Origin: Gammaproteobacteria bacterium
GTDB taxonomy: Bacteria; Pseudomonadota; Gammaproteobacteria; Xanthomonadales; Wenzhouxiangellaceae
DNA: 64,000 nt
Direction of reading: 5' to 3'
Assembly: GCA_021772975.1 (NCBI GenBank)
Contig: JAJFKY010000010.1
Span: forward strand, 62,001 to 126,000
The translations under genes and the position numbers were made by a program. Below the pieces are notes generated by a model. That model was not told where the DNA came from and made no database searches. It saw only the letters and a list, made by a program, of their open reading frames with translations. Below, piece after piece: positions 27,352 through 36,348 of the stretch (positions are counted from its first letter, which is position 1; each line of letters opens with the position of its first letter).

Positions 27352-29814
27352 TCAGGCAGCTTCGGCGGTTTCCTGATCTTTTTTGGTCGTGTTTTTAGCA
27401 GCCTTTTTCTTGCTCGCGGCGGTTTTCTTTTTGGCCCGTTTTTTGCGGGTTTTTTTCTTACCGGTTTTTTTGGCTGCCTTCTTTTTCGCGCTTTTCTTGG
27501 CTGTTTTTTTAGCTGCTTTCTTACCACGCCGACCTTTGCGTTCGGGCGCATTGGCTAACAGTTCGATACACTCTTCCACCGTAAGACTTTCCGGCTCACG
27601 GTCCTTGGGTACGCTCAGGTTCTTTTTACCATCGGTGATATACGGCCCGTAGCGACCCCGCAATACCTGAATGCCGGCATCTTCGAAAACATGAATCGTG
27701 CGGTTGGCGTCGGCCAGCTTTTTCTCGGCCACCAACTCCAGCGCGCGTTCCCGGCTTACGGTATAAGGATCTTCTTCCTTGGGCAGGGAGGCAAACTTCT
27801 TAGCGTAACGAATATACGGCCCGAATCGGCCGATATTGACCACCAGTTCCTCGCCTTCCGGCGTTTCTCCCAGCTCCCGCGGCAGTTTGAATAATTCCAG
27901 TGCCTGTTCCAGGGTAATGCTGTTCAGCTTTTGCCCTGGCAACAGACTGGCAAAACGCGGCTTGTCTTCATCCTCGGCGGTGCCGATCTGGGCAAACGGT
28001 CCATAGCGCCCGAACCTGACCGATACCGGTTCACCGCTTTTGGGATCGGTTCCCAGCTCCCGGGCCTGACGCGCTTCGGCGCGGCTGACATTTTTTTCAG
28101 TGGTTTCAATCTGCGCGATGAACGGTTTCCAGAAATCCTGCAGTACCGGCAGCCATTCCTGTTCGCCGCGCGCAATCGCGTCCAGTTCATCTTCCAAGCG
28201 GGCGGTAAAATCGTAGTCGACGTATTGTTCGAAATATTCCGACAGAAATTTCGCTACCACCACGCCGGTATCAGTGGGGGTAAAACGGCGGCGATCCAGC
28301 TCCACGTATTCGCGGTCCACTAGTACAGAAATAATGCTGGCATAAGTGGATGGCCGGCCAATACCATATTCTTCCAGCGTTTTGATCAGACTCGCTTCAC
28401 TGTAACGCGGTGGTGGCTCGGTGAAATGCTGCTCGGCGCGGATATCCGCCAGATTGATGGCATCACCTTCCTGCATGTCCGGCAAACGCACTTCTTTTTG
28501 TTGCTTGCCGCCGATCGGTGCTTCTTCATAAACCGCCAGAAAACCGGGCTCCCGGATGGTGGAACCACTGGTGCGGAAACGGCTGTTATTGGCTGCTTCA
28601 AACTCCACGGTGACCGTATCCATGATCGCCGGCGTCATCTGACAGGCGATGCTGCGGCTCCAGATCAGGCTGTATATTTTGAATTGATCCTCACTCAGAT
28701 AACGCTTCAACTTGTCCGGGGTATAACTGGCGTTGGTGGGCCGGATAGCCTCGTGTGCCTCCTGGGCATTGCGTGATTTGGTGTTGTAGAAATTAGGCTT
28801 TTCCGGAAGTTTTTCCGGCCCGAACTGGCTGCTGATCTGGCTGCGAATATCGTTGATGGCATCCTGCGCCAGGGCTACCGAATCAGTACGCATGTAAGTG
28901 ATCAGACCCTGGTTACCACCATCGATGGCAATGCCTTCATACAACTGCTGAGCAATACGCATGATCCGGGCCGCCGGCATGCGCAATTTACGCGAAGCTT
29001 CCTGTTGCAGTGTCGAGGTTATGAACGGTGGCGATGGGCGGCGCTTGCGCTGGCGTTTTTTGACTTCAGCAACTGTCAGACTGCCGTTAGCGGCACTGAG
29101 CAAGGTGTCACGAACCTGCTCGGCCTGCTCGGTGTTATTGATATCGAACTGCTCAAGCTTGTTGCCTGCCCAACGCACCAGATTGGCGCTGAACTCAAAG
29201 CTCTGCTCGTTCAAATCGGCTTCAATGCTCCAGTACTCCTGGGCAATAAAGTTCTCAATTTCTTCTTCGCGTTCAACAATCAGCCGCAATGCCGGTGTCT
29301 GTACCCGGCCCGCGGATAACCGGGGCTGCAGCTTTTTCCATAGCAGTGGTGAAAGATTAAAGCCCACCAGATAATCCAACGCGCGGCGCGCCTGCTGGGC
29401 ATCAACCAGGTCCATGGAGACGCGGCGTGGATTGGACACCGCCTCATTCACCGCCCGTTTGGTGATCTCACTGAATACCACCCGGTACAGTTCCCGGCCG
29501 TCCAATAACTGCTTGTCTTTCAGAATTTCCTGGACATGCCAGGCAATCGCTTCACCTTCGCGGTCAAGGTCAGTGGCAAGATAGATGGCCTCGGCCTTTT
29601 TGGCGGCCTTGATGATATTGTCGACGTGTTTTTTATTGCGTTCGATTAACTCATAACGCATGGCAAAGTCATTATCAGGTTCTACCGCACCTGACTTGGG
29701 TACCAGATCACGCACATGGCCATAGGATGCCAATACATGATAATCACTACCCAGGTATTTATTGATGGTAGTCGCCTTAGCCGGCGACTCGACGATCAGC
29801 AGATTTTTAGCCAC
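27352..29814 (-). CDS. topA: DNA topoisomerase I with lysine-rich C-terminal tail
   Basis: An 820-residue type IA topoisomerase that relaxes negative supercoils. Toprim domain at residues 1-140 (LLIVESPAKATTI, ATDLDREGEAIAWH), then the core with catalytic Tyr307 in LITYMRTDS. Instead of E. coli-type CxxC zinc ribbons, the C-terminal region has three Topo_C repeats (FGRYGPFAQIG, IGRFGPYIRY, RGRYGPYITDG). From about residue 757 a histone-H1-like tail of KK/AKK repeats runs nearly to the end. Such tails bind DNA and raise processivity in other bacteria. The start codon is GTG. The gene is downstream of smg and upstream of tsaC. Confidence 0.96.
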   Translation of the reverse strand: MAKNLLIVESPAKATTINKYLGSDYHVLASYGHVRDLVPKSGAVEPDNDFAMRYELIERNKKHVDNIIKAAKKAEAIYLATDLDREGEAIAWHVQEILKDKQLLDGRELYRVVFSEITKRAVNEAVSNPRRVSMDLVDAQQARRALDYLVGFNLSPLLWKKLQPRLSAGRVQTPALRLIVEREEEIENFIAQEYWSIEADLNEQSFEFSANLVRWAGNKLEQFDINNTEQAEQVRDTLLSAANGSLTVAEVKKRQRKRRPSPPFITSTLQQEASRKLRMPAARIMRIAQQLYEGIAIDGGNQGLITYMRTDSVALAQDAINDIRSQISSQFGPEKLPEKPNFYNTKSRNAQEAHEAIRPTNASYTPDKLKRYLSEDQFKIYSLIWSRSIACQMTPAIMDTVTVEFEAANNSRFRTSGSTIREPGFLAVYEEAPIGGKQQKEVRLPDMQEGDAINLADIRAEQHFTEPPPRYSEASLIKTLEEYGIGRPSTYASIISVLVDREYVELDRRRFTPTDTGVVVAKFLSEYFEQYVDYDFTARLEDELDAIARGEQEWLPVLQDFWKPFIAQIETTEKNVSRAEARQARELGTDPKSGEPVSVRFGRYGPFAQIGTAEDEDKPRFASLLPGQKLNSITLEQALELFKLPRELGETPEGEELVVNIGRFGPYIRYAKKFASLPKEEDPYTVSRERALELVAEKKLADANRTIHVFEDAGIQVLRGRYGPYITDGKKNLSVPKDREPESLTVEECIELLANAPERKGRRGKKAAKKTAKKSAKKKAAKKTGKKKTRKKRAKKKTAASKKKAAKNTTKKDQETAEAA

Positions 29815-29876
29815 AGCAGTGTCTGTCCCAAACCATCAACCGAATCATCCTATTAACCATTATCAACAAGCAACAA

Positions 29877-30353
29877 TCAGTGCCGAGCTTCCTGTTCATC
29901 ATAAAACACCAGATCTTCTATCCAGGCGTAATTGGCTTCCTGCCCGGGTTGGTTAAACAGCACCATTAAAATAACCCATTTCAAATCATCCAGATCGACA
30001 TCTTCCTGCTCCAGCGCCATACAGCGATCAATCACGACTTCGCGGCAGGCGGCATTGAGCACCCCAAGGTTTTCCAGATGCATCAGGAAACCACGGCATT
30101 CAGTATCCAGCCTGAGCTGTTCCTGAGTGCTGAACAGCCTTATCGGGGGGACGCAGTCGTTATCGCTTTTGACCTGCAAACGCTGTTCGGCCAACTCATC
30201 CAGCCAGCGAAAAGCTTTGCTGATTTCATTGCTGGTGAAACCGGCCTGGTGCAGACTGTTTTCCAGATCGTCCCTGTCTGGAGTTACCTCGGGTTCATCA
30301 TAAATATAATTTTCAAACAAATACATTAATACATCGAGTACGTTTTCTTTCAT
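29877..30353 (-). CDS. smg: Smg family protein (DUF494)
   Basis: A 158-residue protein of the conserved Smg/DUF494 family, which accompanies dprA in many proteobacteria and whose biochemical role is unknown. The N-terminus MKENVLDVLMYLFENYIYDE and the C-terminal LDDLKWVILMVLFNQPG are typical. The ATG at 30353 overlaps the dprA stop by one base (TGATG). An in-frame TTG one codon upstream is less likely. Confidence 0.92.
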   Translation of the reverse strand: MKENVLDVLMYLFENYIYDEPEVTPDRDDLENSLHQAGFTSNEISKAFRWLDELAEQRLQVKSDNDCVPPIRLFSTQEQLRLDTECRGFLMHLENLGVLNAACREVVIDRCMALEQEDVDLDDLKWVILMVLFNQPGQEANYAWIEDLVFYDEQEARH

Positions 30354-31522
30354 CAACCAACCTCGTGTATTCGGGTCCAGTTTCCGCCGGGTTCAGCAGC
30401 CACCTGGCCGCGCAACTCCAACATGAGCAGCATGGAGGAAATGGCCCCCGGCGTCAAATCGGTGGCCTCGACCAGTTCATCCAGGCTTAGGGGATCACCA
30501 CCCAGGGCCTGCAACAGTTGCTGATAGTCTTCGTCCAAACCCTGCTGTAAGGTTTCGTTATGGTGGTCGGCGGCGGTTGGTTCAATAGACTGTGCAGTCT
30601 CCGCGGGCCTGTTCAGATTCGCCGCTGCGTTGATCTGCTGAGCTAATTGGCCGGCCAGCGGGGCGATTTCCTGCAGCACCTGCGAAGCATTTTCGACCAG
30701 CCGCGCGCCATCCCGGATCAAGGCGTGGCAGCCACGGCTGGTAGGGTTACGAACCGAGCCCGGCACCGCCAGGATTTCCCGGCCCTGCTCACCAGCCAGC
30801 CGTGCGGTAATCAATGAGCCGCTGCGCAAACCGGCTTCAATCACCAGGGTGGCCAGACACAATCCACTGATAATCCGATTGCGTGCCGGGAAGTGACCGG
30901 CGCGGGGTTCGGTGCCCAGTGCAAACTCCGAAACCAGCGCTCCCTGTGCGGCAATCCTCTGCGCCAACAGCTTATTGGCGGCCGGGTAAACCCGGTCAAC
31001 CCCGGTGCCGAGCACAGCTACGCTGGGCTGGCCTGCATCCAGCGCGGACTGGTGCGCCACCGCATCAATGCCCTCCGCCAGCCCGCTGGTAACAATCAGA
31101 CCTGCGCCAGCCAGCTGGGTAGCCATTTCAGCGGCCAGTAAACGGCCATTGTGACTGGGTGCACGGCTGCCCACCAGCGCGATCTGTGGCTGCCATAAAC
31201 AATCCGGATTGCCGACCACATACAACAGCATAGGCGCGCCGGCTATGCCGGCCAGCAACTCAGGATAGCGATCACCGCCCAGCAGTAGAATATGATGTTG
31301 TGGATGCTCCGCCCATTGCAGATGCTGATCAATACGTTGCCGGTCAGGCGACCGCAGCCATTGGCGGCTGGCGGCTGGCAAGTTGACCTCGCCACTCAGG
31401 GCTCCAGCCAGTGCATCCGAGCCAGTATCATAGGCCTGCTTAAGCTGATGCAGGCGCTGGTTCCCCAGGCCTGGCGCAAGTGCTAGCGTGAGCCAGTCAC
31501 GGACAGCCCGATAATCCTGCAA
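30353..31522 (-). CDS. dprA: DNA-processing protein DprA
   Basis: A 389-residue protein that loads RecA onto incoming single-stranded DNA during natural transformation. It has an N-terminal SAM-like region, then the DprA Rossmann core (about 110-290: ALVGSRAPSHNGRLLAAEM, TSGLAEGIDAVAHQSAL, HFPARNRIISGL, EAGLRSGSLITARLAGEQGREILAVPG) and a C-terminal winged-helix DML1-like domain (LSLDELVEATDLTPGAISSMLLMLE). TTG at 31522 is the only start before an upstream in-frame TAA. Its presence makes DNA uptake possible, but no pilus genes are in the window to support competence. Confidence 0.94.
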   Translation of the reverse strand: MQDYRAVRDWLTLALAPGLGNQRLHQLKQAYDTGSDALAGALSGEVNLPAASRQWLRSPDRQRIDQHLQWAEHPQHHILLLGGDRYPELLAGIAGAPMLLYVVGNPDCLWQPQIALVGSRAPSHNGRLLAAEMATQLAGAGLIVTSGLAEGIDAVAHQSALDAGQPSVAVLGTGVDRVYPAANKLLAQRIAAQGALVSEFALGTEPRAGHFPARNRIISGLCLATLVIEAGLRSGSLITARLAGEQGREILAVPGSVRNPTSRGCHALIRDGARLVENASQVLQEIAPLAGQLAQQINAAANLNRPAETAQSIEPTAADHHNETLQQGLDEDYQQLLQALGGDPLSLDELVEATDLTPGAISSMLLMLELRGQVAAEPGGNWTRIHEVG

Positions 31523-31590
31523 GTCAGATCTGCCTGCTTATGCCGATCTGCCTGCTTGTGCACACGCAGCGCAGTCACGCACGGGCACGG

Positions 31591-32799
31591 TCAAACTGTT
31601 TCATCCGGGTGCCGCAGAATGTCACCGGCTCTGACCTCACGTTTACCGTCAACCACAATCGCATAACTGATATCGGGATAACTGCGAAATACCATGACCC
31701 TTCCCGCCAGTTCGGGCGGCAAGGTTACGTTAGCTTCTTCCGGGGTACTGAAAATCCGCCGGAAGCTGTCGTGCCGGCCCTTGACCGGATCAGGAATTTC
31801 CCGGCCGGGTCTGAAGGTGGCAAAGACATGGCCCGGCTGGACGCCATCTTTGCTGCCCACGTCCAGCATCACGATATCGTGATGCGCGGCCCCGGGGGTG
31901 ACTTCAAACAAATCCATTACATGCGCATTGCCGGGAATCTCAGCCATCGCGCGCGGATAAAAGTTTTCGTCGTAAACGTACTCATCTATCGGCAGGATGT
32001 AATGCCCGACATCAATTTCGCGCCGGCCCTGGGTCACTTCCAAAATAGCCACATCGCCGGTTATTTTAAGCACGCGGGCGCGCGAAACCTCAAACAGTTC
32101 GTAGCCGATAATCGGATAATCCTTGCTATCCAGTGATTTGATGCCCCGCACCAGCAGCGAATCACTGCGGTACTGAGGACGATGCGTATCGCCGGCATAG
32201 CGGGGTATCAACGAGCGGCGCAGATAACGGCCACCATCGACTTCGCGGCGCGAGTCCTGATAAACGAAATTGGGCATGGCCACTACTACCATGCTGCCTT
32301 CTGGCGCATCCAGACCGCGGGCATAGAATTTCATGCCGCTGAAAGCAGACATCCGGTCCTCTTCAATACCCACCACGTAAGGCAGCTGGTCGAATTCATC
32401 GGCATCGACCATGCGTGGATAGCGTAAGAATCCTTCCAGCGCGCTCAACGGCAGCGCGGTGATGGCGTCTTTTTCATCCAGCACCCGGATTTGTGGCGAG
32501 CGCCGCTCCACCATCAATGCCGGGCGACCATTCAGATAGCTCAAATTCAGCACATCGCCCGGGAAAATCAGATGTGGATTGGCGACCTGTGGATTGGCTT
32601 GCCAGATGGCCGGCCATTCCCATGGACGGATTAAAAACATCTGCGAGATATCCCACAGAGTGTCACCCGGCTGCACCACATATTCATCGGGATGATCGGA
32701 GCGCAACTCCGGACCATTGCCCTGTTGTGCCGCTAACGGCAACCACAACATGCCCAGGCAGGCGAGTACTATAAAAGCGGCAGACAATTGACGTTTCAC
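31591..32799 (-). CDS. Secreted LysM-domain peptidoglycan-binding protein (TsaP/PA0020-like by position)
   Basis: A 402-residue exported protein with signal peptide MKRQLSAAFIVLACLGMLWLPLAAQ and one LysM domain at about 40-95 (YVVQPGDTLWDISQMFLIRP...VANPHLIFPGDVLNL). The remaining 300 residues form a conserved domain that I know only by context. In pseudomonads the gene in this place, divergent from def, encodes TsaP, which anchors the type IV pilus secretin to peptidoglycan. That role is inference here. GTG start at 32799, supported by AGGAG 7 nt upstream. It heads the minus-strand series ahead of dprA. Confidence 0.87.
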   Translation of the reverse strand: MKRQLSAAFIVLACLGMLWLPLAAQQGNGPELRSDHPDEYVVQPGDTLWDISQMFLIRPWEWPAIWQANPQVANPHLIFPGDVLNLSYLNGRPALMVERRSPQIRVLDEKDAITALPLSALEGFLRYPRMVDADEFDQLPYVVGIEEDRMSAFSGMKFYARGLDAPEGSMVVVAMPNFVYQDSRREVDGGRYLRRSLIPRYAGDTHRPQYRSDSLLVRGIKSLDSKDYPIIGYELFEVSRARVLKITGDVAILEVTQGRREIDVGHYILPIDEYVYDENFYPRAMAEIPGNAHVMDLFEVTPGAAHHDIVMLDVGSKDGVQPGHVFATFRPGREIPDPVKGRHDSFRRIFSTPEEANVTLPPELAGRVMVFRSYPDISYAIVVDGKREVRAGDILRHPDETV

Positions 32800-32946
32800 T
32801 GGCGGACTCCTGTATGCTTATACCTTTTTCGGCAAGGTCTTAGGCCAACATTCCATGTGAGCCAAGAATACCTCACTGGTGTGAAAATTCTATTTTAATC
32901 GGTATTTTACTATCATAAAGTGATTTAGTGCATTAACTCTATCATC

Positions 32947-33462
32947 ATGGCCCAACTTACCATTCTGGAATTCCCCGATCCGCGCTTGCGAACCGTGGCT
33001 GAACCGGTCACCGAATTCACCCCCGCGCTGCGGCAGTTAATCGATGCCATGCGCGCGACCATGTACAGCGCCAAAGGCATTGGACTGGCCGCCACCCAGG
33101 TGGATGTTCATCAGCGTTTGCTGGTAATGGACGTCAGTAACGAGCAGGATGATTTTCAGGTTTTCATCAATCCAGAGATTATCCAGCGCAGCGGCGAGCA
33201 GATATATGAAGAAGGCTGCCTGTCGGTGCCGAGCATCTATGCCAGTGTCAAACGGGCCGAACAGATTCGCGTGCGTGCGCAGGATGCTGACGGCAACAGC
33301 TTTGAAAAGGACCTGGAAGACCTCGCCGCGGTCTGTCTGCAGCATGAGATGGATCACCTGCAGGGCAAACTGTTCGTTGATTATCTGTCACCGCTGAAAC
33401 AGGCCATGGTCAAGAAAAAACTGGCCAAACAGCGCCGCGAAGCAACCGCTTCGGTTGCCTGA
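32947..33462 (+). CDS. def: Peptide deformylase
   Basis: A 171-residue Fe2+-dependent enzyme that removes the N-formyl group from new proteins. All three motifs are intact: GIGLAATQ (I), EEGCLSVP (II, metal Cys) and QHEMDHLQG (III, HExxDH metal His pair and catalytic Glu). The divergent 147-nt spacer to the LysM gene must hold promoters for both. fmt begins at or just past its stop. Confidence 0.97.
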   Translation: MAQLTILEFPDPRLRTVAEPVTEFTPALRQLIDAMRATMYSAKGIGLAATQVDVHQRLLVMDVSNEQDDFQVFINPEIIQRSGEQIYEEGCLSVPSIYASVKRAEQIRVRAQDADGNSFEKDLEDLAAVCLQHEMDHLQGKLFVDYLSPLKQAMVKKKLAKQRREATASVA

Positions 33463-33463
33463 G

Positions 33464-34426
33464 GTGGCCCCGACTGAAAACCAGCATGCCTTGCGGATCA
33501 TCTACGCGGGCACACCCGAGTTCGCGGTGCCTGCATTACAACAGCTGCAAGCCGGCGAACACCAGGTGGTGGCCGTTTTAACCCAGCCTGACCGGCCGGC
33601 CGGGCGCGGCCGGCAAATGCAGACCAGTCCAGTTAAACAGGCAGCAGCCGCCTCAGCCATACCGGTCTGGCAACCTGCCAGCCTGCGTCAATCGGAAATC
33701 CAGGCTGAACTGGCGGCGCTGGCGCCTGATCTGATGATTGTCACGGCCTATGGCCTGTTGCTGCCCGAGCAGGTGCTCAGCCTGCCCCGTTACGGCTGCT
33801 GGAACATCCATGCTTCGCTGCTGCCCCGCTGGCGTGGCGCGGCACCGATTCAACGCGCCATCGAAGCCGGTGATGAGACCACCGGAATTACCATTATGCA
33901 GATGGATAAGGGCCTGGATACCGGCGATATGCTGCTGCAGGCAGCGCAACCCATCATGGCCACCGATACTTCCGCCACACTGCACGATAAACTGGCCCAG
34001 CTGGGTGCGCTGGCATTGCAGCAATGCCTGACCGCCCTGGTAGAGGGGCGGCCCATGCCTGCCACTGCCCAGGATCACGAGCAAGCCACCTATGCGCATC
34101 GACTGAGCAAACAGGAAGCGGAAATCGACTGGCGCCAACCAGCTGAACTGATTGCCCGGCGGGTGCGCGCTTTTGATCCGTGGCCGGTCGCCTGGGCTGA
34201 TCTACTGGGTAAGCGCACCCGAATCTGGCAGGCCAGTGTGGTGGCCGATAATGCCGTTCCGACTGGCGCGGGGCACACACCGGGCGAGCTCAGCGAGCAC
34301 GCTCAACAATTGCTGGTTGCTTGTGGACGGGATTACCTCGGCATTGAAAAACTGCAGCCCGCCGGCAGCAGAATTATTGCTGCCATTGACTGGCTGAATG
34401 CCCATCGCCGACAGTTACCCGGCTGA
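33464..34426 (+). CDS. fmt: Methionyl-tRNA formyltransferase
   Basis: An enzyme of about 320 residues that formylates initiator Met-tRNA from 10-formyl-THF. N-terminal catalytic domain LRIIYAGTPEFAVPALQQL, LTQPDRPAGRGRQ and the HASLLPRWRGAAPIQRAI loop with catalytic His. TTGITIMQMDKGLDTGDML follows, and the C-terminal OB-like tRNA-binding domain begins near residue 205 (RLSKQEAEIDW). The start is uncertain: there is no clear ribosome site, and GTG 33464 (right after the def stop), TTG 33455 or TTG 33491 are all possible. Confidence 0.95.
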   Translation: MAPTENQHALRIIYAGTPEFAVPALQQLQAGEHQVVAVLTQPDRPAGRGRQMQTSPVKQAAAASAIPVWQPASLRQSEIQAELAALAPDLMIVTAYGLLLPEQVLSLPRYGCWNIHASLLPRWRGAAPIQRAIEAGDETTGITIMQMDKGLDTGDMLLQAAQPIMATDTSATLHDKLAQLGALALQQCLTALVEGRPMPATAQDHEQATYAHRLSKQEAEIDWRQPAELIARRVRAFDPWPVAWADLLGKRTRIWQASVVADNAVPTGAGHTPGELSEHAQQLLVACGRDYLGIEKLQPAGSRIIAAIDWLNAHRRQLPG

Positions 34427-34439
34427 TCCCATACTGACC

Positions 34440-35753
34440 ATGCCCAAACCTCATTCCAATGCCCGTTACTGCGCACTGCAGGTACTCATCGCGGTACTGA
34501 CGGATGATCTGACCCTGGACCTGGCGCTGACCCAGCAACTGCCACGCTTGAACGAGCAGCGCGATCAGGCGCTGGCGCAAAGACTGGCCTATGGCGTATT
34601 GCGCTATTACACCGCCCTGGACGAACTGGCCGACCAGTTGCTGCGCAAACCACTGCGCGACAAACATCCGGATTTGCATCTGGCCATGCTGCTTGGCCTG
34701 GAGCAACTCTGGCATATGGATCTGCCTGCGCACGCGGTCATTCACAGCACCGTCGAATTAGCTCGGCTGGCCAAAAAAGACTGGGCCACCGGCATGCTGA
34801 ATGCGGTGCTGCGGCGTTTCCAGCGCGAGCATGCCAGCCTGTTGCCCCCACTGCAGGCACAACCGACGCTGCGCTACGCCTGTCCGGAGTGGCTGCTGCA
34901 GCGTCTCCAAACCGATTGGCCGACACAGTGGGAGACCATCGCCGCGGCTAACCTGCAGCAACCGCCGATGTGGTTGCGGGTCAACCTCAACCGGATCAGC
35001 CGTGCTGATTACCTCGACAAACTGAATGCCGGGGAGCTGACCGGCCAGCCCGGCTCAGGGATTGCCGACGTTTGTCTCAGCAGCCCCTGTTCGGTTCAGC
35101 AATTGCCCGGCTTCGCGGACGGTGAAGTGTCGGTACAGGACAGCGCCGCACAGTGCGCCGTGCCGTTACTGGATCTGGCGGCCGGACAGCGGGTCCTGGA
35201 CGCCTGTGCTGCGCCGGGCGGGAAAACCACACAAATTCTGGAGGCCCAGCAGGATCTGGCGCATCTGACGGCGCTGGATATTAAACCCGCCCGGATGCAG
35301 AAAATCACTGAGAACCTGACGCGGCTGGGACTGGAATGTGAGCTGATCTGTGCCGATCTGCTGGCCACCGATAACCGTTGGGAGCATCATCACTATGACC
35401 GTATCCTGCTGGATGCACCGTGTACCGCCAGCGGCGTTATCCGGCGTCACCCGGATATCAAACACCGACTGGAACCGGCCGGCATCGAACATCTGGCCGC
35501 GCTGCAATTACAGATGCTCAAGCGCCTCTGGCCAGCACTGTTGCCCGGCGGTATGCTGGTTTACGTGACCTGTTCAGTCTTCGCCCAGGAAAATCAGCAG
35601 GTGGTGCAGCACTTTGTTGCTCAGCACGCCGACGCCAGTGCATTGCCAGTCTACCTGCCGCTGGGCCACCAGAGCGGTGCCGGCTGGCAGATTCTGCCCG
35701 GACCGGATAATACCGATGGCCTGTTTTTTGCCCGGCTCCAGAAAAGCGCTTAA
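34440..35753 (+). CDS. rsmB: 16S rRNA (cytosine-967-C5)-methyltransferase RsmB
   Basis: An enzyme of about 437 residues (Sun/Fmu) that methylates C967 of 16S rRNA. An N-terminal NusB-like RNA-binding domain (1-140) precedes the Rossmann methyltransferase. The SAM site is VLDACAAPGGKTTQILEAQ. The two conserved cysteines lie in LLDAPCTASGVIRRHPDIK and VYVTCSVFAQEN. I prefer the ATG at 34440, where homology starts, over one at 34398 that would overlap fmt. The 3' end overlaps the next gene by about 38 nt. Confidence 0.95.
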   Translation: MPKPHSNARYCALQVLIAVLTDDLTLDLALTQQLPRLNEQRDQALAQRLAYGVLRYYTALDELADQLLRKPLRDKHPDLHLAMLLGLEQLWHMDLPAHAVIHSTVELARLAKKDWATGMLNAVLRRFQREHASLLPPLQAQPTLRYACPEWLLQRLQTDWPTQWETIAAANLQQPPMWLRVNLNRISRADYLDKLNAGELTGQPGSGIADVCLSSPCSVQQLPGFADGEVSVQDSAAQCAVPLLDLAAGQRVLDACAAPGGKTTQILEAQQDLAHLTALDIKPARMQKITENLTRLGLECELICADLLATDNRWEHHHYDRILLDAPCTASGVIRRHPDIKHRLEPAGIEHLAALQLQMLKRLWPALLPGGMLVYVTCSVFAQENQQVVQHFVAQHADASALPVYLPLGHQSGAGWQILPGPDNTDGLFFARLQKSA

Positions 35754-36348
35754 GCTGCTGCTGGCCAACCTGCTGTTGGCCAGTCTGCTGATGCTGCTGG
35801 GTGGCTGCGGACCTGACCCGCAGACGGCCAACGGGCACCTGGCAGCCAAAAATCTGGCCATGGCGTGGCGGGACTCTTTATGGGTCCAGGCGGGCCTGGA
35901 ACTGGGCCTGAGTGATGCCAATATTGAGGCTCTGAACAGCGGCGTACCGTTGACCATCAGTGTCGATTTGCGCCTTGGCCGACGCTATCAGGGCTGGGCC
36001 CGGGAAGTCCGCACCGAATCTTTCCACTGGCGCATCCGTTATCTGCCATTGAGTGAGCACTACGCGCTGGAAAACCCTATCACCCGTACCACTGAAAACT
36101 ATCCCCGGCTGCGCACCCTGTTGACCGCCCTGCGCCTGCCCGCCTGGTACTCGACCCAGATCACCGCGGCGGAACTTGGCGACGGCAATTATCAAATGCA
36201 GGTGCGCACCCGGCTGAACCGCCTGCAGCTGCCCGCACCGTTGCGTTTGCCCGCCATGTTCTCCAGCCAATGGCGCCTGACCGATCGCTGGCATACGCTG
36301 TTGGTCCCGCTGCCAGAACAGCCTGAAACCGGCGGCCCATCGTTATGA
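35716..36348 (+). CDS. DUF4390 lipoprotein
   Basis: A protein of about 210 residues with N-terminal hydrophobic segment KALKLLLANLLLASLLMLLGGC. LGGC is a lipobox, so it is probably lipid-modified at that Cys. The body (FHWRIRYLPLSEHYALEN..., then TENYPRLRTLLTALR) fits DUF4390, a family found almost only between rsmB and an ntrY-like kinase. The start ATG lies inside the rsmB 3' end, and the stop overlaps the kinase ATG (ATGA). A role in signalling to the kinase is inferred from that tight coupling only. Confidence 0.82.
   Translation: MACFLPGSRKALKLLLANLLLASLLMLLGGCGPDPQTANGHLAAKNLAMAWRDSLWVQAGLELGLSDANIEALNSGVPLTISVDLRLGRRYQGWAREVRTESFHWRIRYLPLSEHYALENPITRTTENYPRLRTLLTALRLPAWYSTQITAAELGDGNYQMQVRTRLNRLQLPAPLRLPAMFSSQWRLTDRWHTLLVPLPEQPETGGPSL

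Noticed and set aside
27400-27540. Short repeated units suggestive of a tandem DNA repeat or CRISPR
   Set aside because: They are degenerate Lys/Ala codon repeats of the topA tail, without spacers.
27383-27652. Phe/Leu-rich plus-strand frame that looks like a membrane protein
   Set aside because: It is the complement of the lysine-rich topA tail (AAA/AAG codons read as TTT/CTT).
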